A DNA stretch of 64,000 nt from Dinoroseobacter sp039192165 (GTDB lineage: Bacteria; Pseudomonadota; Alphaproteobacteria; Rhodobacterales; Rhodobacteraceae). A program made the position numbers and the translations under genes. Position 1 is the stretch's first letter. Each line of letters begins with the position of its first letter. Location: contig JBCCXD010000002.1 in NCBI GenBank assembly GCA_039192165.1, positions 124,001 to 188,000 on the forward strand, read 5' to 3'. The notes under the pieces are model-generated. The model worked only from the letters and a program-made list of their open reading frames with translations, was not told the DNA's origin and did not search any database. Below are positions 1-8,209 of this stretch, in pieces.

Positions 1-188
1 TGCCTGTAACTGACCAGCGGGAGCGGGATGATATCGCTGTCCTGGCCAAGATACGGGTTGGTGTCGCCAAGCACGCTTAAACCCAGCGTCCAGCCGTCAG
101 CACGCTCCTCGCGCGGTCCGGCTTGGGACACTGCGACCGTCGGAAACAGGATTAACCCGAGGGCCAAAAGGCGGGCAGCAACAGACAT
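1..188 (-). CDS. MipA/OmpV family outer-membrane protein, N-terminal part
   Basis: The minus strand opens with an ATG at 188 and stays open to the window edge, giving 62 visible codons. Residues 1-21 form a short signal peptide (basic start, Leu-rich core, ending near VSQA). After it come a Trp-Thr-Leu-Gly-Leu stretch, then Asn-Pro-Tyr-Leu-Gly-Gln-Asp and Pro-Leu-Pro-Leu-Val-Ser-Tyr. The spacing of Tyr-x-Gly-x-Asp and PLPLVSYR is the hallmark of the first strands of MipA/OmpV beta-barrel proteins. The C-terminal ~75% lies outside the window. An AGGAG-like Shine-Dalgarno (AGAGGAG) precedes the start. Family assignment is by short motif only. Confidence 0.65.
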   Translation of the reverse strand, partial: MSVAARLLALGLILFPTVAVSQAGPREERADGWTLGLSVLGDTNPYLGQDSDIIPLPLVSYR

Positions 189-772
189 TCACTCCTCTCC
201 GCAACGTGCGCGAGTTCCGAGACTATACCGCGATATGGGCCATACGCCAAAGCGTTCAATAACTTACCACGTGTTTTTGAGGGGACGTCAGGTATAAATC
301 AGACCGACCTTAATGGCGTTCTGCGGGCATTTAGTCAGGCGCGTTTGCCGTCCGATGTTCTGTTTTCGGCCTGTTTCATCTTGCCGGGAGGCGGCGACTC
401 GCTGAGGCGCCCGGAGCCGGCTTCTGCCTTTGCTCCGGGCCAAAATAGTCAAAAGTGCTGTTCACAGTCGTTTTGTGTTCTGCAACGCGTTGTTACAGAC
501 AGCCGAACTGTTTCTGAGCGATAAAAACTGGCCGAAGTACCGACCCGACTAGCCTCGCAATAAGGCTTAACGGTCTATGAAAGGCCTGAGTCTCACCACA
601 TTCGAAGCGCAGCGTGTTTGTGCGGCTAGGAGTTTTTCCGCAAGCCGCCTTTCTTTCGCCAGACTTGCGCCGCGCTGCCGACCGTCGCGCAAAATGCCCC
701 CGACCGTCGGCAGGATGCGCCCTGCGCGGGCCCTGTCCCTGCGCGTCCGCGTGTCAGAAAGGATGACAGGCC
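189..772. other. Intergenic region between the porin-like gene and the CBM-like gene
   Basis: This is a 584-bp stretch with no convincing gene; the open frame around 577-870 has no ribosome-binding site and merges into the next gene out of frame. It should hold divergent promoters, but no clear -35/-10 pair was recognised. The only structure noticed is CCGACCGTCG twice, at 678-687 and 700-709. The second copy extends into the near-palindrome CCGAC-C-GTCGG (700-710), lying 63-73 bp upstream of the gene at 773. Confidence 0.5.
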
Positions 773-1825
773 ATGGCTTTTCCTATTTACCCCGGAACGG
801 CATTCGTCGGCTCAGGTGGCAGCGTTGTCATCGAGGCCGAAAGTGCCGCGTTGCAGGGCGACTGGAGTGAAACGTTCGTTGACGGCGAAACAGTAGTTCT
901 GTGGGATTCTAATCGCAGCAATTACGGCTCCGCGGAAGACGACGAGGCGCTCAGTTACTTCTTCACTGTGGACCAAGACGGCACGTATTCCATCGCGATG
1001 CATTCCGGTCGCATGTACTCCGTCATGAACCCCTCAGACCGTTACCACAATGGGGTCGACGGTGCTGAACGAACAGATACCGGAAATGATGCATTTGTCG
1101 GTGTTTTTGACGTTGAGGCGGATGCCTACGTCAAGACGCCTACGAAGCTCTATACCGGCCTTGGAAGCGCCGATGAAGATCTGCGCTGGGGCGACACATT
1201 TGACGACGCATCCGGTCATTACGACGCAGAAGTCGGTCTGGACGCCGAGAAGGTTTACCGTCTCGACATAATCGGCCGGTCCGACGCCTATGTGCTGGAC
1301 ACGGTCACGCTGAACAAGGACGCGCCGCTGAAAGACCCGGATGCACCGGAGTCTCCGGTCGAAGTTGTTGCGTTAGAACCTCCAGCCGATCCTCCGGCTG
1401 AGCAACCCGCAGACCCTCCAGCTGACCCTCCTGCAGACCCGCCCGCCGATTCCCCTGCCGATCCCCCTGCCGATCCACCGCCAGGGGACCCGCGCTCGGA
1501 GCTGCCTGGCGATCCACCAGAGGACGAAAGCCTTTCGGACTCCCCTGAGGAGGAGGCGCCGGAGGAGGCACGCGCAGCACGGGCCAGCGACGACGACGAC
1601 AGCTCCTCCAACCCTATCTCGAAAGTCTTCGATGCATTTTTCGGAATTTTTCAGGCGTTCTTCGGAGGCGGTGACGATGGGTCACCGCCGCCCGCCCCGG
1701 CTGCTGTCGGAGTACCAGTGGGCACGCCACTTCCGGATGTGATCCCGATTGTCGACGGCGACGACATGCCCGCCTTCGAGGACAGCGATACTGATCCAGA
1801 CGATCCTGACCTATTGGTCGTTTAA
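773..1825 (+). CDS. CBM-like beta-sandwich protein with Pro-Ala-Asp-Pro linker
   Basis: This 350-residue protein starts at an ATG preceded by AAAGGA nine bases upstream. Residues ~15-185 look like a carbohydrate-binding-type beta-sandwich: a VVIEAESA opening, an early Trp (GDWSE), alternating hydrophobic strands and a terminal YVLDTVTLNKD strand, as in CBM6/CBM35-like modules. Residues 203-240 are a (P-A-D-P)n repeat. An acidic stretch (~245-280), a Phe-rich segment (~283-300) and a Pro/Asp-rich tail follow. There is no signal peptide, so any export would have to use a C-terminal or other signal; RTX nonapeptides are absent. It could be a remnant or a small member of the large secreted protein families of Rhodobacterales. 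The CBM call is inference from fold-like features; ligand unknown. Confidence 0.6.
   Translation: MAFPIYPGTAFVGSGGSVVIEAESAALQGDWSETFVDGETVVLWDSNRSNYGSAEDDEALSYFFTVDQDGTYSIAMHSGRMYSVMNPSDRYHNGVDGAERTDTGNDAFVGVFDVEADAYVKTPTKLYTGLGSADEDLRWGDTFDDASGHYDAEVGLDAEKVYRLDIIGRSDAYVLDTVTLNKDAPLKDPDAPESPVEVVALEPPADPPAEQPADPPADPPADPPADSPADPPADPPPGDPRSELPGDPPEDESLSDSPEEEAPEEARAARASDDDDSSSNPISKVFDAFFGIFQAFFGGGDDGSPPPAPAAVGVPVGTPLPDVIPIVDGDDMPAFEDSDTDPDDPDLLVV
1379..1492 (+). repeat. 12-bp tandem repeat encoding Pro-Ala-Asp-Pro
   Basis: About nine imperfect copies of a 12-base unit (CCx GCx GAx CCx) occur in frame inside the CBM-like gene. Each encodes P-A-D-P, with single variants PAEQ, PADS and PPGD. Third positions differ between copies, so the repeat is kept at protein level and is not a very recent DNA expansion. 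Confidence 0.85.
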
Positions 1826-2014
1826 CGCGACTAGGCGGCACCGATGGCGCGCAGCCCGTCCGACTTGCTGCGGTTGGGCGTCTGGCAGGCGCAATGCAGC
1901 GTGCTCAGAGTTTTCTCTCATTGCTCCTGGTCCTGAGGACGCGCAGGTTCCAACTCAGGAGAACGTGCGAAGTCTTGGCCATACGATCCTCGGGTGAACA
2001 CGGAACCGGACTAC

Positions 2015-2956
2015 TTAGACCGCTGAAGACGTGTCATCCCCGGCGGCGGGCTCTGCGGTGGCTTTGCCCCGTGCAAAAGCCAGGGCGCCGGAAATGAATA
2101 CGGCAGATAACAACCAGCCCAGGAAGTTCGTGCCGGCGCCAAGAAGTACGCCGAGCAGACTTTCCTCTATGTCCAGAACCGAATTTACACCGCCGCTCAC
2201 CCAGTTCAGGACGTTAGGCGGAACATAGGCGAGAAAGATCAAACCAGACGCGCTCCAGAAAAAGGTCGATTTCATGCAATGGGGAAACGCTTCGCCCAGA
2301 GGTGAGGTGATCGCATCCTCATCGGCGACCCCTGTTTCCACCACGATTGCGGGCCGGTAGAGGAAATAGCGGATGACCCGGGCAAAGAACCAAAGGCCAG
2401 AGTAGAGTGCGACACCTCGCAGGATCAGCTGCAGGATCGACAAGAGGACAGTGCCGTTACCCTGCAACTGTGCGAGCTGAATCCAAGTGCCCATGACCTG
2501 TGCCAAACTCCAGGCAAAGATACCTATGATGATGGGCCAGAGCTGCACAAAACGCCGCCAGCTTGATTTGAACACCGTGGCCTGTTCCTGCGTCATGCGG
2601 AAGAGTGGCGTGTCCCCCGTGCCAAGTTGAAACGCGGTCCCTCGAGAGGTCTGTCCGATGGCCTTCGCATAGCTTGATGTGAACACCACCGCCAGAAAAC
2701 CAACTGCGACGATAACGCTGAAAACCGTCCAAACGATGCCGATAAACCATGCCCCGGCGTCAAAGGTTCCGGACAATTGCGCGAAGGCCAGGGCGACGCG
2801 CGCGTCTTGCACGAGACCGGTGTAAAAAAGACTGAAAGCGATCACAATGACCGCCAATAGCAGCAGATTTTCTTTCAGACTGGGCAGCCATTCGCGGGCA
2901 AAGTGTTTGCCTCCGAACTGGACTGCATCGAAGAAGTTAAACTTGTGATCTGACAC
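2015..2956 (-). CDS. Multi-span inner-membrane protein, function unknown
   Basis: The start is placed at GTG 2956 because AGGGGA lies seven bases upstream; the longer frame to 3079 has no ribosome site and an atypical N-terminus. The 313-residue product has a short cytosolic head (SDHKFNFFDAV) and about six hydrophobic segments: near residues 27-45, 70-95, 135-160, 172-190, 225-250 and 270-300. Its ~30-residue C-terminal tail is hydrophilic and Ala/Asp-rich. No catalytic motif was recognised. The shape is like YIP1- or DUF-type membrane proteins, but I cannot place it in a named family. It is convergent with the CBM-like gene, 189 bp apart. Confidence 0.7.
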   Translation of the reverse strand: MSDHKFNFFDAVQFGGKHFAREWLPSLKENLLLLAVIVIAFSLFYTGLVQDARVALAFAQLSGTFDAGAWFIGIVWTVFSVIVAVGFLAVVFTSSYAKAIGQTSRGTAFQLGTGDTPLFRMTQEQATVFKSSWRRFVQLWPIIIGIFAWSLAQVMGTWIQLAQLQGNGTVLLSILQLILRGVALYSGLWFFARVIRYFLYRPAIVVETGVADEDAITSPLGEAFPHCMKSTFFWSASGLIFLAYVPPNVLNWVSGGVNSVLDIEESLLGVLLGAGTNFLGWLLSAVFISGALAFARGKATAEPAAGDDTSSAV

Positions 2957-3397
2957 ACGTATCCCCTGTTGCAATATGCCATGCCTCGAGCATCCTGAGG
3001 CGGAGTTCTGGATCAGTGGGCTGGGCACGGAGTGCCTGGCGAAGGCTATTCTGATAGCTGTTGCGCAGACTGCGCGCAAAACGTCTAGTCACGTGAGATT
3101 GCTTACAAAAAAAGAGCTAGCTCTGGTGTTTTCCCGGGTCAAGAATCCAGTGCTTTGTCGGGGTAAAGCCCGGGAGTTTTGCGCAATTTCTAGGCACTCC
3201 ATTAATGTGCGGTAAGGGGCCAGGGCCGCGCGAGGGCGGTAGCCCCGTGAGCGCCCGCTGAAGCGGCAATACCTGGTGTTTAGGGTTTAATCCGCTTTCC
3301 CGGGTCAGCTTCCGGAGACTTGGACATCAACGTTGCGACCGAACCATGCATCCAGCCCGGTGTTTTTACTAGGTCGCGACCGCTCGACCGCCCCGTC

Positions 3398-3436
3398 GTG
3401 CCGGAGGCACGCAATGCTTGAGAGTGCCGGAGGCAC
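3398..3436. repeat. Two identical 13-bp hairpin repeats
   Basis: GTGCCGGAGGCAC occurs at 3398-3410 and again at 3424-3436. Each copy is an inverted repeat (GTGCC-GGA-GGCAC) able to form a five-base-pair stem with a three-base loop. They lie 26 bp apart, just before the larger repeat at 3451. Confidence 0.7.
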
Positions 3437-3450
3437 GCCCGCGGCGTGAC

Positions 3451-3503
3451 GCGGGCGCTTCGCACCCACCCTCGGGTCCGGCGCTGCCCTTTCGCTAGAG
3501 TTT
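3451..3503 (+). repeat. ~50-bp dispersed repeat, copy A (left of lepA patch)
   Basis: The segment from GCGGGCGCTT through CACCCACCCTCGGGTCCGG and CGCT to AGAGTTT matches 6829-6875 on the same strand, with a few substitutions and small indels. The copy lies at the boundary where sequence turns AT-rich and the broken PIN-like gene begins. Confidence 0.7.
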
Positions 3504-3560
3504 ACCGATGTTTAAATTGAGTCTCTGAAGCAGCAACAACAGCCCGCGAGAGAAATAGAA

Positions 3561-4596
3561 ATGGTGAATGAGGCAACTCGGGAAGTGGCGCCGCAACGAG
3601 AGCTGGAAGGTTTTGCATATCTGGATACGTCTTCACTAGTCACTTTTTTGGAGAACGACTTTGACTTAGACGCCTTTCTGAAGGCTTTTAAACTCACTCT
3701 TGTCTATTCAGATACCGTTCTGAACGAAGTCTATGGGTTTGCGTCGCAAAAAATGGTCTTCGAACTATTGGAAAGCGAACGCACTCTCCGCCTTCCGATG
3801 CTAGACGCTAACGAACTCAAAACTGGCACCATACAGCTCCAAGTTGAGAGTCCCTTGAAGCGAGCGGAAGAGCTTAAAGCCAACGAAGAGAGCGGGTTTT
3901 CAGGCATCGGCTTAGCATTTTTTTTTTCACAAGATGATGGGTGGGCGAGAGAGTAGCACATTTGCAGAACTCGCAGAACGAAATGTGCAAGACTTCGAGG
4001 TGCTTCTAAGCACATTAGAGAACCAGATGAATGATGCGGGGGTTCCAACAAATGATGTTGTCGCATCATTGAGGGTTGAGCACACTCAAGTTGCTAGAAC
4101 TGCAGCAGAACTGGCCGACGATGCCGTGAAAGCTGAAGAAACCGATTTATTAAGCGCGTTTGGCTTGGATTCAATGGTTGTGAACTCGTGGCCTCCAAAG
4201 GAAGTCGTCCAACGGCTTGGCGATACGATTGCAACTCAATTTGATCCGGCACATGTGTTCCCGATCCCATGACGCCGAAAAGAAGCATTAGGTCAGCTTT
4301 ATTCGGATCAAGATATTGCTGTTCTTGCGCTTATGATCACTTTTCTTGGCTTTGCGCGGGATACAAAGAAGATCAAGCGTAAGAAACGAGAGGATGCCGC
4401 AATAATGAACCTTTGGAATGATGCGATGCATGTTGCCCACGCAAGGCATGCTCAGATTTTTCTCACTGCTGACAAGCGTTTGTCTCGTATCGCGACCGCG
4501 GTTTTTTCTCATGTAGGTGCCCGATGCGGTGTGCTCCTGCAAGACCGTAAAACCGGCAAAGTTGAGCCCGTTCATCTCCCCTCTCGACATCCTTAA
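3561..4596 (+). pseudogene. PIN-like nuclease gene, broken by a T10 frameshift and an in-frame TGA
   Basis: Three reading pieces form one ~344-residue protein. Piece 1 (3561-3927) carries a PIN-like start (YLDTSS, then an acidic NEVYG about 45 residues later). It runs into ten consecutive T bases (3918-3927), after which its frame closes at 3956. Removing one T joins it to the +1 frame, which continues to a TGA at 4270-4272. The same frame then stays open to 4596, carrying a DAAIMN...LTADKRLSRIA ending typical of the C-terminal acidic region of PIN domains. So one single-base slip and one nonsense codon disrupt the gene. Base composition is clearly lower in GC than lepA, suggesting acquisition. 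A sequencing slip at the homopolymer is possible for the first lesion but does not explain the TGA. No antitoxin-like partner is adjacent. Confidence 0.65.
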
Positions 4597-4619
4597 GATT
4601 ACCCTACATATCCTCGCCC

Positions 4620-6419
4620 ATGACCGACCTCGCGCATATCCGCAATTTCTCCATCGTGGCCCATATCGACCACGGCAAATCCACCCTCGCCGACCGCCTG
4701 ATACAGGAGACCGGCACCGTGGAGGATCGGGAGATGAAGGAGCAGCTCCTCGACAGCATGGATATCGAACGCGAGCGCGGGATCACCATCAAGGCCAACA
4801 CCGTCCGCATCGACTACACCGCCGACAATGGGGAGGCCTATGTGCTGAACCTGATCGACACGCCGGGCCATGTGGATTTCGCCTATGAGGTCTCGCGGAG
4901 CATGCGCGCGGTCGAGGGCTCGCTGCTGGTCGTGGACAGCACGCAAGGGGTCGAAGCGCAGACGCTCGCCAATGTCTATCAGGCGATCGACGCCGACCAC
5001 GAGCTTGTCCCGGTCTTCAACAAGATCGACTTGCCGGCCTCCGACATCGACCGCGTCGCCGAACAGGTCGAAGACGTTATCGGCATCGACGCCTCGGGCG
5101 CGATCCCCGTCTCCGCCAAAACCGGTGAAGGCATCCACGAGGTGCTGGAGTCCATTGTCGAACACCTCCCCGCGCCCACAGGCGACCGGGACGCGCCGCT
5201 CAAGGCCATGCTGGTGGACAGCTGGTACGACGCGTACTTAGGCGTGATCGTCCTTGTCCGCATCATCGATGGCACGCTCCGCAAGGGCGACCGCATCCGC
5301 ATGATGTCCACCAATGCGCTTTACCCTGTGGACCGCATCGGCGTCTTCCGCCCGACGATGGAACCAATAGATGAGCTAGGCCCGGGTGAGATCGGCTTTC
5401 TGACGGCGTCGATCAAACAGGTCCGCGACACCCGCGTTGGCGACACCATCACGCACGAAAAGAAAGGCGCGACCGACCCGCTGCCGGGGTTCAAACCCTC
5501 CCAGCCGGTGGTCTTCTGCGGCCTTTTCCCCGTCGACAATGCCGAGTTCGAAGACCTCCGCGACGCGATCGAAAAGCTCGCGCTCAACGACGCCTCCTTC
5601 AGCTTCGAGATGGAAACCTCCGCCGCCCTCGGCTTTGGCTTCCGCTGCGGTTTCCTCGGCCTTCTCCACCTCGAAGTGATCCGCGACCGGATCGAGCGCG
5701 AGTATAATATCGAACTCATCACCACCGCGCCCTCGGTCATCTACCACATCTACATGAAGGATGGGTCCATGATCGAGCTGCACAACCCCGCAGACATGCC
5801 CGACCTCACCCATGTCGACCACCTCGAAGAACCCCGCATCAAGGCCACCATCCTCGTGCCGGACGAATACTTGGGCGACGTGCTCAAGCTCTGCCAGGAC
5901 CGTCGCGGCATCCAGATCGACCTGACCTATGCCGGCACCCGCGCCATGGTCGTCTACGATCTGCCGCTGAACGAGGTCGTCTTCGACTTCTACGACCGCC
6001 TGAAATCGGTGACCAAGGGCTACGCGTCCTTTGACTACCAGATGACCGGCTACCGCACCGACTACCTCGTCAAGATGCAGATCCTCGTGAATGACGAGCC
6101 GGTCGACGCGCTCTCCACCATGGTCCACCGCGACCGGGCCGAGGCGCGGGGCCGCGCGATGTGCGAGAAGCTCAAGGACCTCATCCCCCGCCACATGTTC
6201 AAAATCCCGATCCAGGCGGCCATCGGCGGCAAGGTCATCGCGCGCGAGACACTCTCGGCGCTGCGCAAAGACGTCACGGCGAAATGCTACGGCGGCGACG
6301 CGACGCGGAAGAAGAAACTGCTGGAGAAGCAGAAGGCCGGTAAGAAAAAGATGCGCCAGTTCGGGAAGGTGGATATCCCGCAGGAGGCGTTTATATCCGC
6401 GCTGAAGATGGATGGGTAG
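4620..6419 (+). CDS. lepA: Elongation factor 4 (LepA), back-translocating ribosomal GTPase
   Basis: The 599-residue protein has the standard EF4 length. It shows the G1 loop AHIDHGKST (residues 14-22), DTPGH (80-84) and NKID (~134). After the G domain come EF-G-like domains II, III and V, then the EF4-specific C-terminal domain rich in Lys (KKKLLEKQKAGKKKMRQ). It binds GTP and the ribosome and acts on stalled or mistranslocated ribosomes. The start ATG at 4620 fits the conserved N-terminus; the upstream Shine-Dalgarno is weak. It is normal high-GC sequence flanked on both sides by AT-richer accessory DNA. Confidence 0.97.
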   Translation: MTDLAHIRNFSIVAHIDHGKSTLADRLIQETGTVEDREMKEQLLDSMDIERERGITIKANTVRIDYTADNGEAYVLNLIDTPGHVDFAYEVSRSMRAVEGSLLVVDSTQGVEAQTLANVYQAIDADHELVPVFNKIDLPASDIDRVAEQVEDVIGIDASGAIPVSAKTGEGIHEVLESIVEHLPAPTGDRDAPLKAMLVDSWYDAYLGVIVLVRIIDGTLRKGDRIRMMSTNALYPVDRIGVFRPTMEPIDELGPGEIGFLTASIKQVRDTRVGDTITHEKKGATDPLPGFKPSQPVVFCGLFPVDNAEFEDLRDAIEKLALNDASFSFEMETSAALGFGFRCGFLGLLHLEVIRDRIEREYNIELITTAPSVIYHIYMKDGSMIELHNPADMPDLTHVDHLEEPRIKATILVPDEYLGDVLKLCQDRRGIQIDLTYAGTRAMVVYDLPLNEVVFDFYDRLKSVTKGYASFDYQMTGYRTDYLVKMQILVNDEPVDALSTMVHRDRAEARGRAMCEKLKDLIPRHMFKIPIQAAIGGKVIARETLSALRKDVTAKCYGGDATRKKKLLEKQKAGKKKMRQFGKVDIPQEAFISALKMDG

Positions 6420-6536
6420 CGTTTGGCGCGCGCAGTAACATTTTTGGCGGTTTGGCCAAAACGTCCGTAGCCTTTGGACACTTAACTTCTCTTTTGGCAG
6501 TTGAATTTCACTGCATTGCTGAGAAGGAAACTTAAA

Positions 6537-6761
6537 ATGTTGAACAATGCGGACTTGCCGGGCTTGATCTTAGTTCTGATGGTCTATGTTGCCCCTGTTA
6601 TTTTCGTCGTTTGGGGCGTAGTCGCTCACGTGAAAGCGCAGAGGAAAATCGCTACAGCCCTTGAGTTATTGGCTATCAGATTTGGCTCAGAAGATACCGC
6701 GAGTGGTCCGAAGCTGCGCTCGAAATCCGAAGACCCTGCCTACAAGTACATTCCGAAATAG
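6537..6761 (+). CDS. Small single-span membrane protein
   Basis: This is a 74-residue protein with one strong hydrophobic helix (about residues 6-31) followed by a basic, soluble tail ending PAYKYIPK. ATG 6537 is preferred because AAGGA lies eight bases upstream; a TTG at 6501 would add 12 residues without support. No family was recognised. It follows lepA by ~115 bp in AT-richer DNA, so it is probably not part of the lepA transcript. Confidence 0.5.
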   Translation: MLNNADLPGLILVLMVYVAPVIFVVWGVVAHVKAQRKIATALELLAIRFGSEDTASGPKLRSKSEDPAYKYIPK

Positions 6762-6783
6762 TGCTCTGATGCCCACCGAACCC

Positions 6784-6833
6784 TGTCTGATGCAAAGCAT
6801 CGGACAGCGCCCAACCCGCCCCCCAAGGGCGGG
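6784..6833 (+). terminator. Double hairpin after the small membrane gene
   Basis: TGTCTGATGC-AAA-GCATCGGACA (6784-6806) forms a ten-base stem with one wobble pair. CCCGCCC-CCCAA-GGGCGGG (6815-6833) forms a second stem. No run of T follows, so true factor-independent termination is uncertain. It sits between two convergent genes and touches repeat copy B. Confidence 0.45.
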
Positions 6834-6875
6834 CGCTTTCGCATCCACCCTCGGGCCGGACGCTTAGCAGAGTTT
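6829..6875 (+). repeat. ~50-bp dispersed repeat, copy B (right of lepA)
   Basis: GCGGGCGCTTTCGCATCCACCCTCGGGCCGGACGCT...AGAGTTT, split here only for description, matches copy A at 3451-3503 in the same orientation. It lies immediately before the end of the XRE-ImmA gene set. Confidence 0.7.
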
Positions 6876-6882
6876 TCAATGG

Positions 6883-7065
6883 CTAATTCGCGCTCTCAAT
6901 CCTGACGCCCATTTCGGCTTCTCCATGTCGAAAGTCGAATGCGATGGTGCGTCCAAGCAAAATGGCCATAACCAACGGAACCAAAACAACGGTTCCGCAG
7001 ATTATAGCAATCAGTCGCCAACGTTTTTGATGTTCATCTTTGCTGTGCGCGCCAAAGTTCTGCAT
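6883..7065 (-). CDS. Possible small membrane protein overlapping the ImmA-like gene
   Basis: A frame of 60 residues (from ATG 7065) has a basic head, one hydrophobic helix (LIAIICGTVVLVPLVMAILL) and a charged tail. An AGG nine bases upstream favours 7065; ATG 7092 is possible but has no ribosome site. It overlaps the 3' end of the metallopeptidase gene by about 32 bp in another frame, consistent with a third gene of the same transcript. No family was recognised. The overlap and short length leave real doubt. Confidence 0.4.
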   Translation of the reverse strand: MQNFGAHSKDEHQKRWRLIAIICGTVVLVPLVMAILLGRTIAFDFRHGEAEMGVRIESAN

Positions 7066-7639
7066 CTTTTTTTGCCTGCGTTGCGACTTCATCCGAACAA
7101 TTATATTTCATTCGGATTTCACGGGTGTTCATCAATTGACTTATACCAAGAGGGGGAGCCAGAAGCGTTCCTGCAAAAAGGTTGGCTTCTAGCTCCCATT
7201 GTGGGTTCTGAAGATACTGGTAGCGAGATTGAATTGTATGTCGCCCCAAGATAACTGACCGGTTAGTTTCCCGCCAGATTTTTGCAGCCTTATTCTTGTG
7301 CAGGTAAACGTGGCCTAGTTCATGACAGATAATGAAACGGCTTTGCTTATCTCCCCGGTAAGCTTGTTCCATAACCGAAGATCGCACCACCATTGTGCAA
7401 CCCTCGTTAAACTCAACAAACGCTTGAAGTTCCGGACGTGACCGAAATTCTTCATGTTCGTCGAAGTAGTCAAAATCGAACTTTGCCACGTCTTTTGGAA
7501 CTATCTGTTCGGCAAAACGAAGTGGATCGAAAGCTGAATTGAAGTCAGCTTGCTTGGAGCGCTTGTTCTGCGCACCTTCCATTATTGTCAGTCGTCTCCG
7601 AGGAGTCAGCACTGTTTTTTTGCTGGTGCGCCCGCTCAT
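7034..7639 (-). CDS. ImmA/IrrE family zinc metallopeptidase
   Basis: The 201-residue protein carries HELGH (residues 106-110), the HExxH zinc site, and a downstream ELEANLFAGTLLAP helix whose Glu (near 151) is the expected third ligand. Both are diagnostic of the ImmA/IrrE family. Members usually cleave or inactivate a partner XRE-type repressor to derepress mobile-element, stress or toxin genes. The ATG at 7639 directly follows the stop codon of the XRE gene, with GGGAGA upstream, so the two are translationally linked. The N-terminal ~30 residues are basic and probably disordered. The partner role is inferred from gene order. Confidence 0.85.
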   Translation of the reverse strand: MSGRTSKKTVLTPRRRLTIMEGAQNKRSKQADFNSAFDPLRFAEQIVPKDVAKFDFDYFDEHEEFRSRPELQAFVEFNEGCTMVVRSSVMEQAYRGDKQSRFIICHELGHVYLHKNKAAKIWRETNRSVILGRHTIQSRYQYLQNPQWELEANLFAGTLLAPPLGISQLMNTREIRMKYNCSDEVATQAKKDAELWRAQQR

Positions 7640-8005
7640 TTACTTTCTGTCTCCCTTGCACAAGATTTCCGCCACTCTTTTCGCAGTCGACTCATCAAGT
7701 GAGTCTTTTTTCATCTCATATGCTGCCAATAGAGTTGCTTGCGCTTCTGTTTTGACTTCTAACTGAACATCTTTGTTGCTCCTTAAGATCGCCCTTTTCA
7801 AGTTAGCGGCACTTGGTAGGTCGAGGTTGTAGACGACACGTATCTTGTCGAACCATTCCGGTGGAATTTTTCGACGGCCGTGTTCAACGTTAGACAGATA
7901 TGCGGGTGTAACTTCCAATCCATTTGCCATTTCCATCAGTAGTAAGTCCTGCTCAATCCTTAGTTGGGCTACGAACTTACCGAATTCTGTCCTCCTTTTT
8001 TGCAT
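7640..8005 (-). CDS. XRE-family helix-turn-helix repressor
   Basis: The start is placed at ATG 8005, where GGAAGG lies seven bases upstream; a longer frame to 8080 would cross the putative promoter. The 121-residue protein has an N-terminal HTH of the Cro/CI type (FGKFVAQLRIEQDLLLMEMA, then TPAYLSNVEHGRRKIP, residues ~8-45) and a helical C-terminal part. It is the expected regulatory partner of the adjoining ImmA-like peptidase. An inverted repeat at the likely transcription start suggests autorepression. What the pair controls besides itself is not visible here. Confidence 0.85.
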   Translation of the reverse strand: MQKRRTEFGKFVAQLRIEQDLLLMEMANGLEVTPAYLSNVEHGRRKIPPEWFDKIRVVYNLDLPSAANLKRAILRSNKDVQLEVKTEAQATLLAAYEMKKDSLDESTAKRVAEILCKGDRK

Positions 8006-8031
8006 CGGCTTTCCTTCCCGTGTTCTAGAAT

Positions 8032-8077
8032 TTCCAGTTTTGGAATTTTCTTGTACCACATCCTGCCCATCTGTCAA
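8032..8077 (-). promoter_or_regulatory. Promoter and candidate operator of the XRE-ImmA operon
   Basis: On the minus strand TTGACA (8077-8072) and TACAAG (8055-8050) are separated by 16 bases and fit a sigma-70 promoter. Just downstream, TTCCA-N4-TGGAA (8032-8045) is an inverted repeat at the expected transcription start, a usual place for an XRE autorepressor to bind. Confidence 0.5.
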
Positions 8078-8209
8078 CATGTCGTAGGGCGGATTAATAT
8101 GCTATCTACTTATGGTGTTTCGTGGCGCGTCGATCATCCACCTGTGCTAAGGCACGCGCTAAGACCCACCCGCCTTCTTCCCGCCCCATCCCTCGCCTAA
8201 ACTCCGCCC

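Larger units (their letters stand above)
2957..3560. other. Intergenic region left of the PIN-like remnant
   Basis: This is about 600 bp without a credible gene. It holds two identical small hairpin repeats (3398-3436), a GCCCGC/GCGGGC stem (3438-3456) and one copy of a ~50-bp repeat (3451-3503) that recurs at 6829-6875. Composition changes from GC-rich to AT-rich at about 3500, where the accessory patch begins. Confidence 0.5.

Noticed and set aside
577..870. Small open frame before the CBM-like gene
   Set aside because: No ribosome site, Arg/Ser-rich shadow composition, and it overlaps the real gene in another frame.
1379..1492. Repeat considered as a CRISPR-like array
   Set aside because: The units are in-frame 12-base codon repeats with no spacers and no cas genes.
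4270..4272. TGA in the PIN-like gene considered as a selenocysteine codon
   Set aside because: No SECIS-like hairpin directly after it and no selenoprotein family match; a nonsense mutation is simpler.
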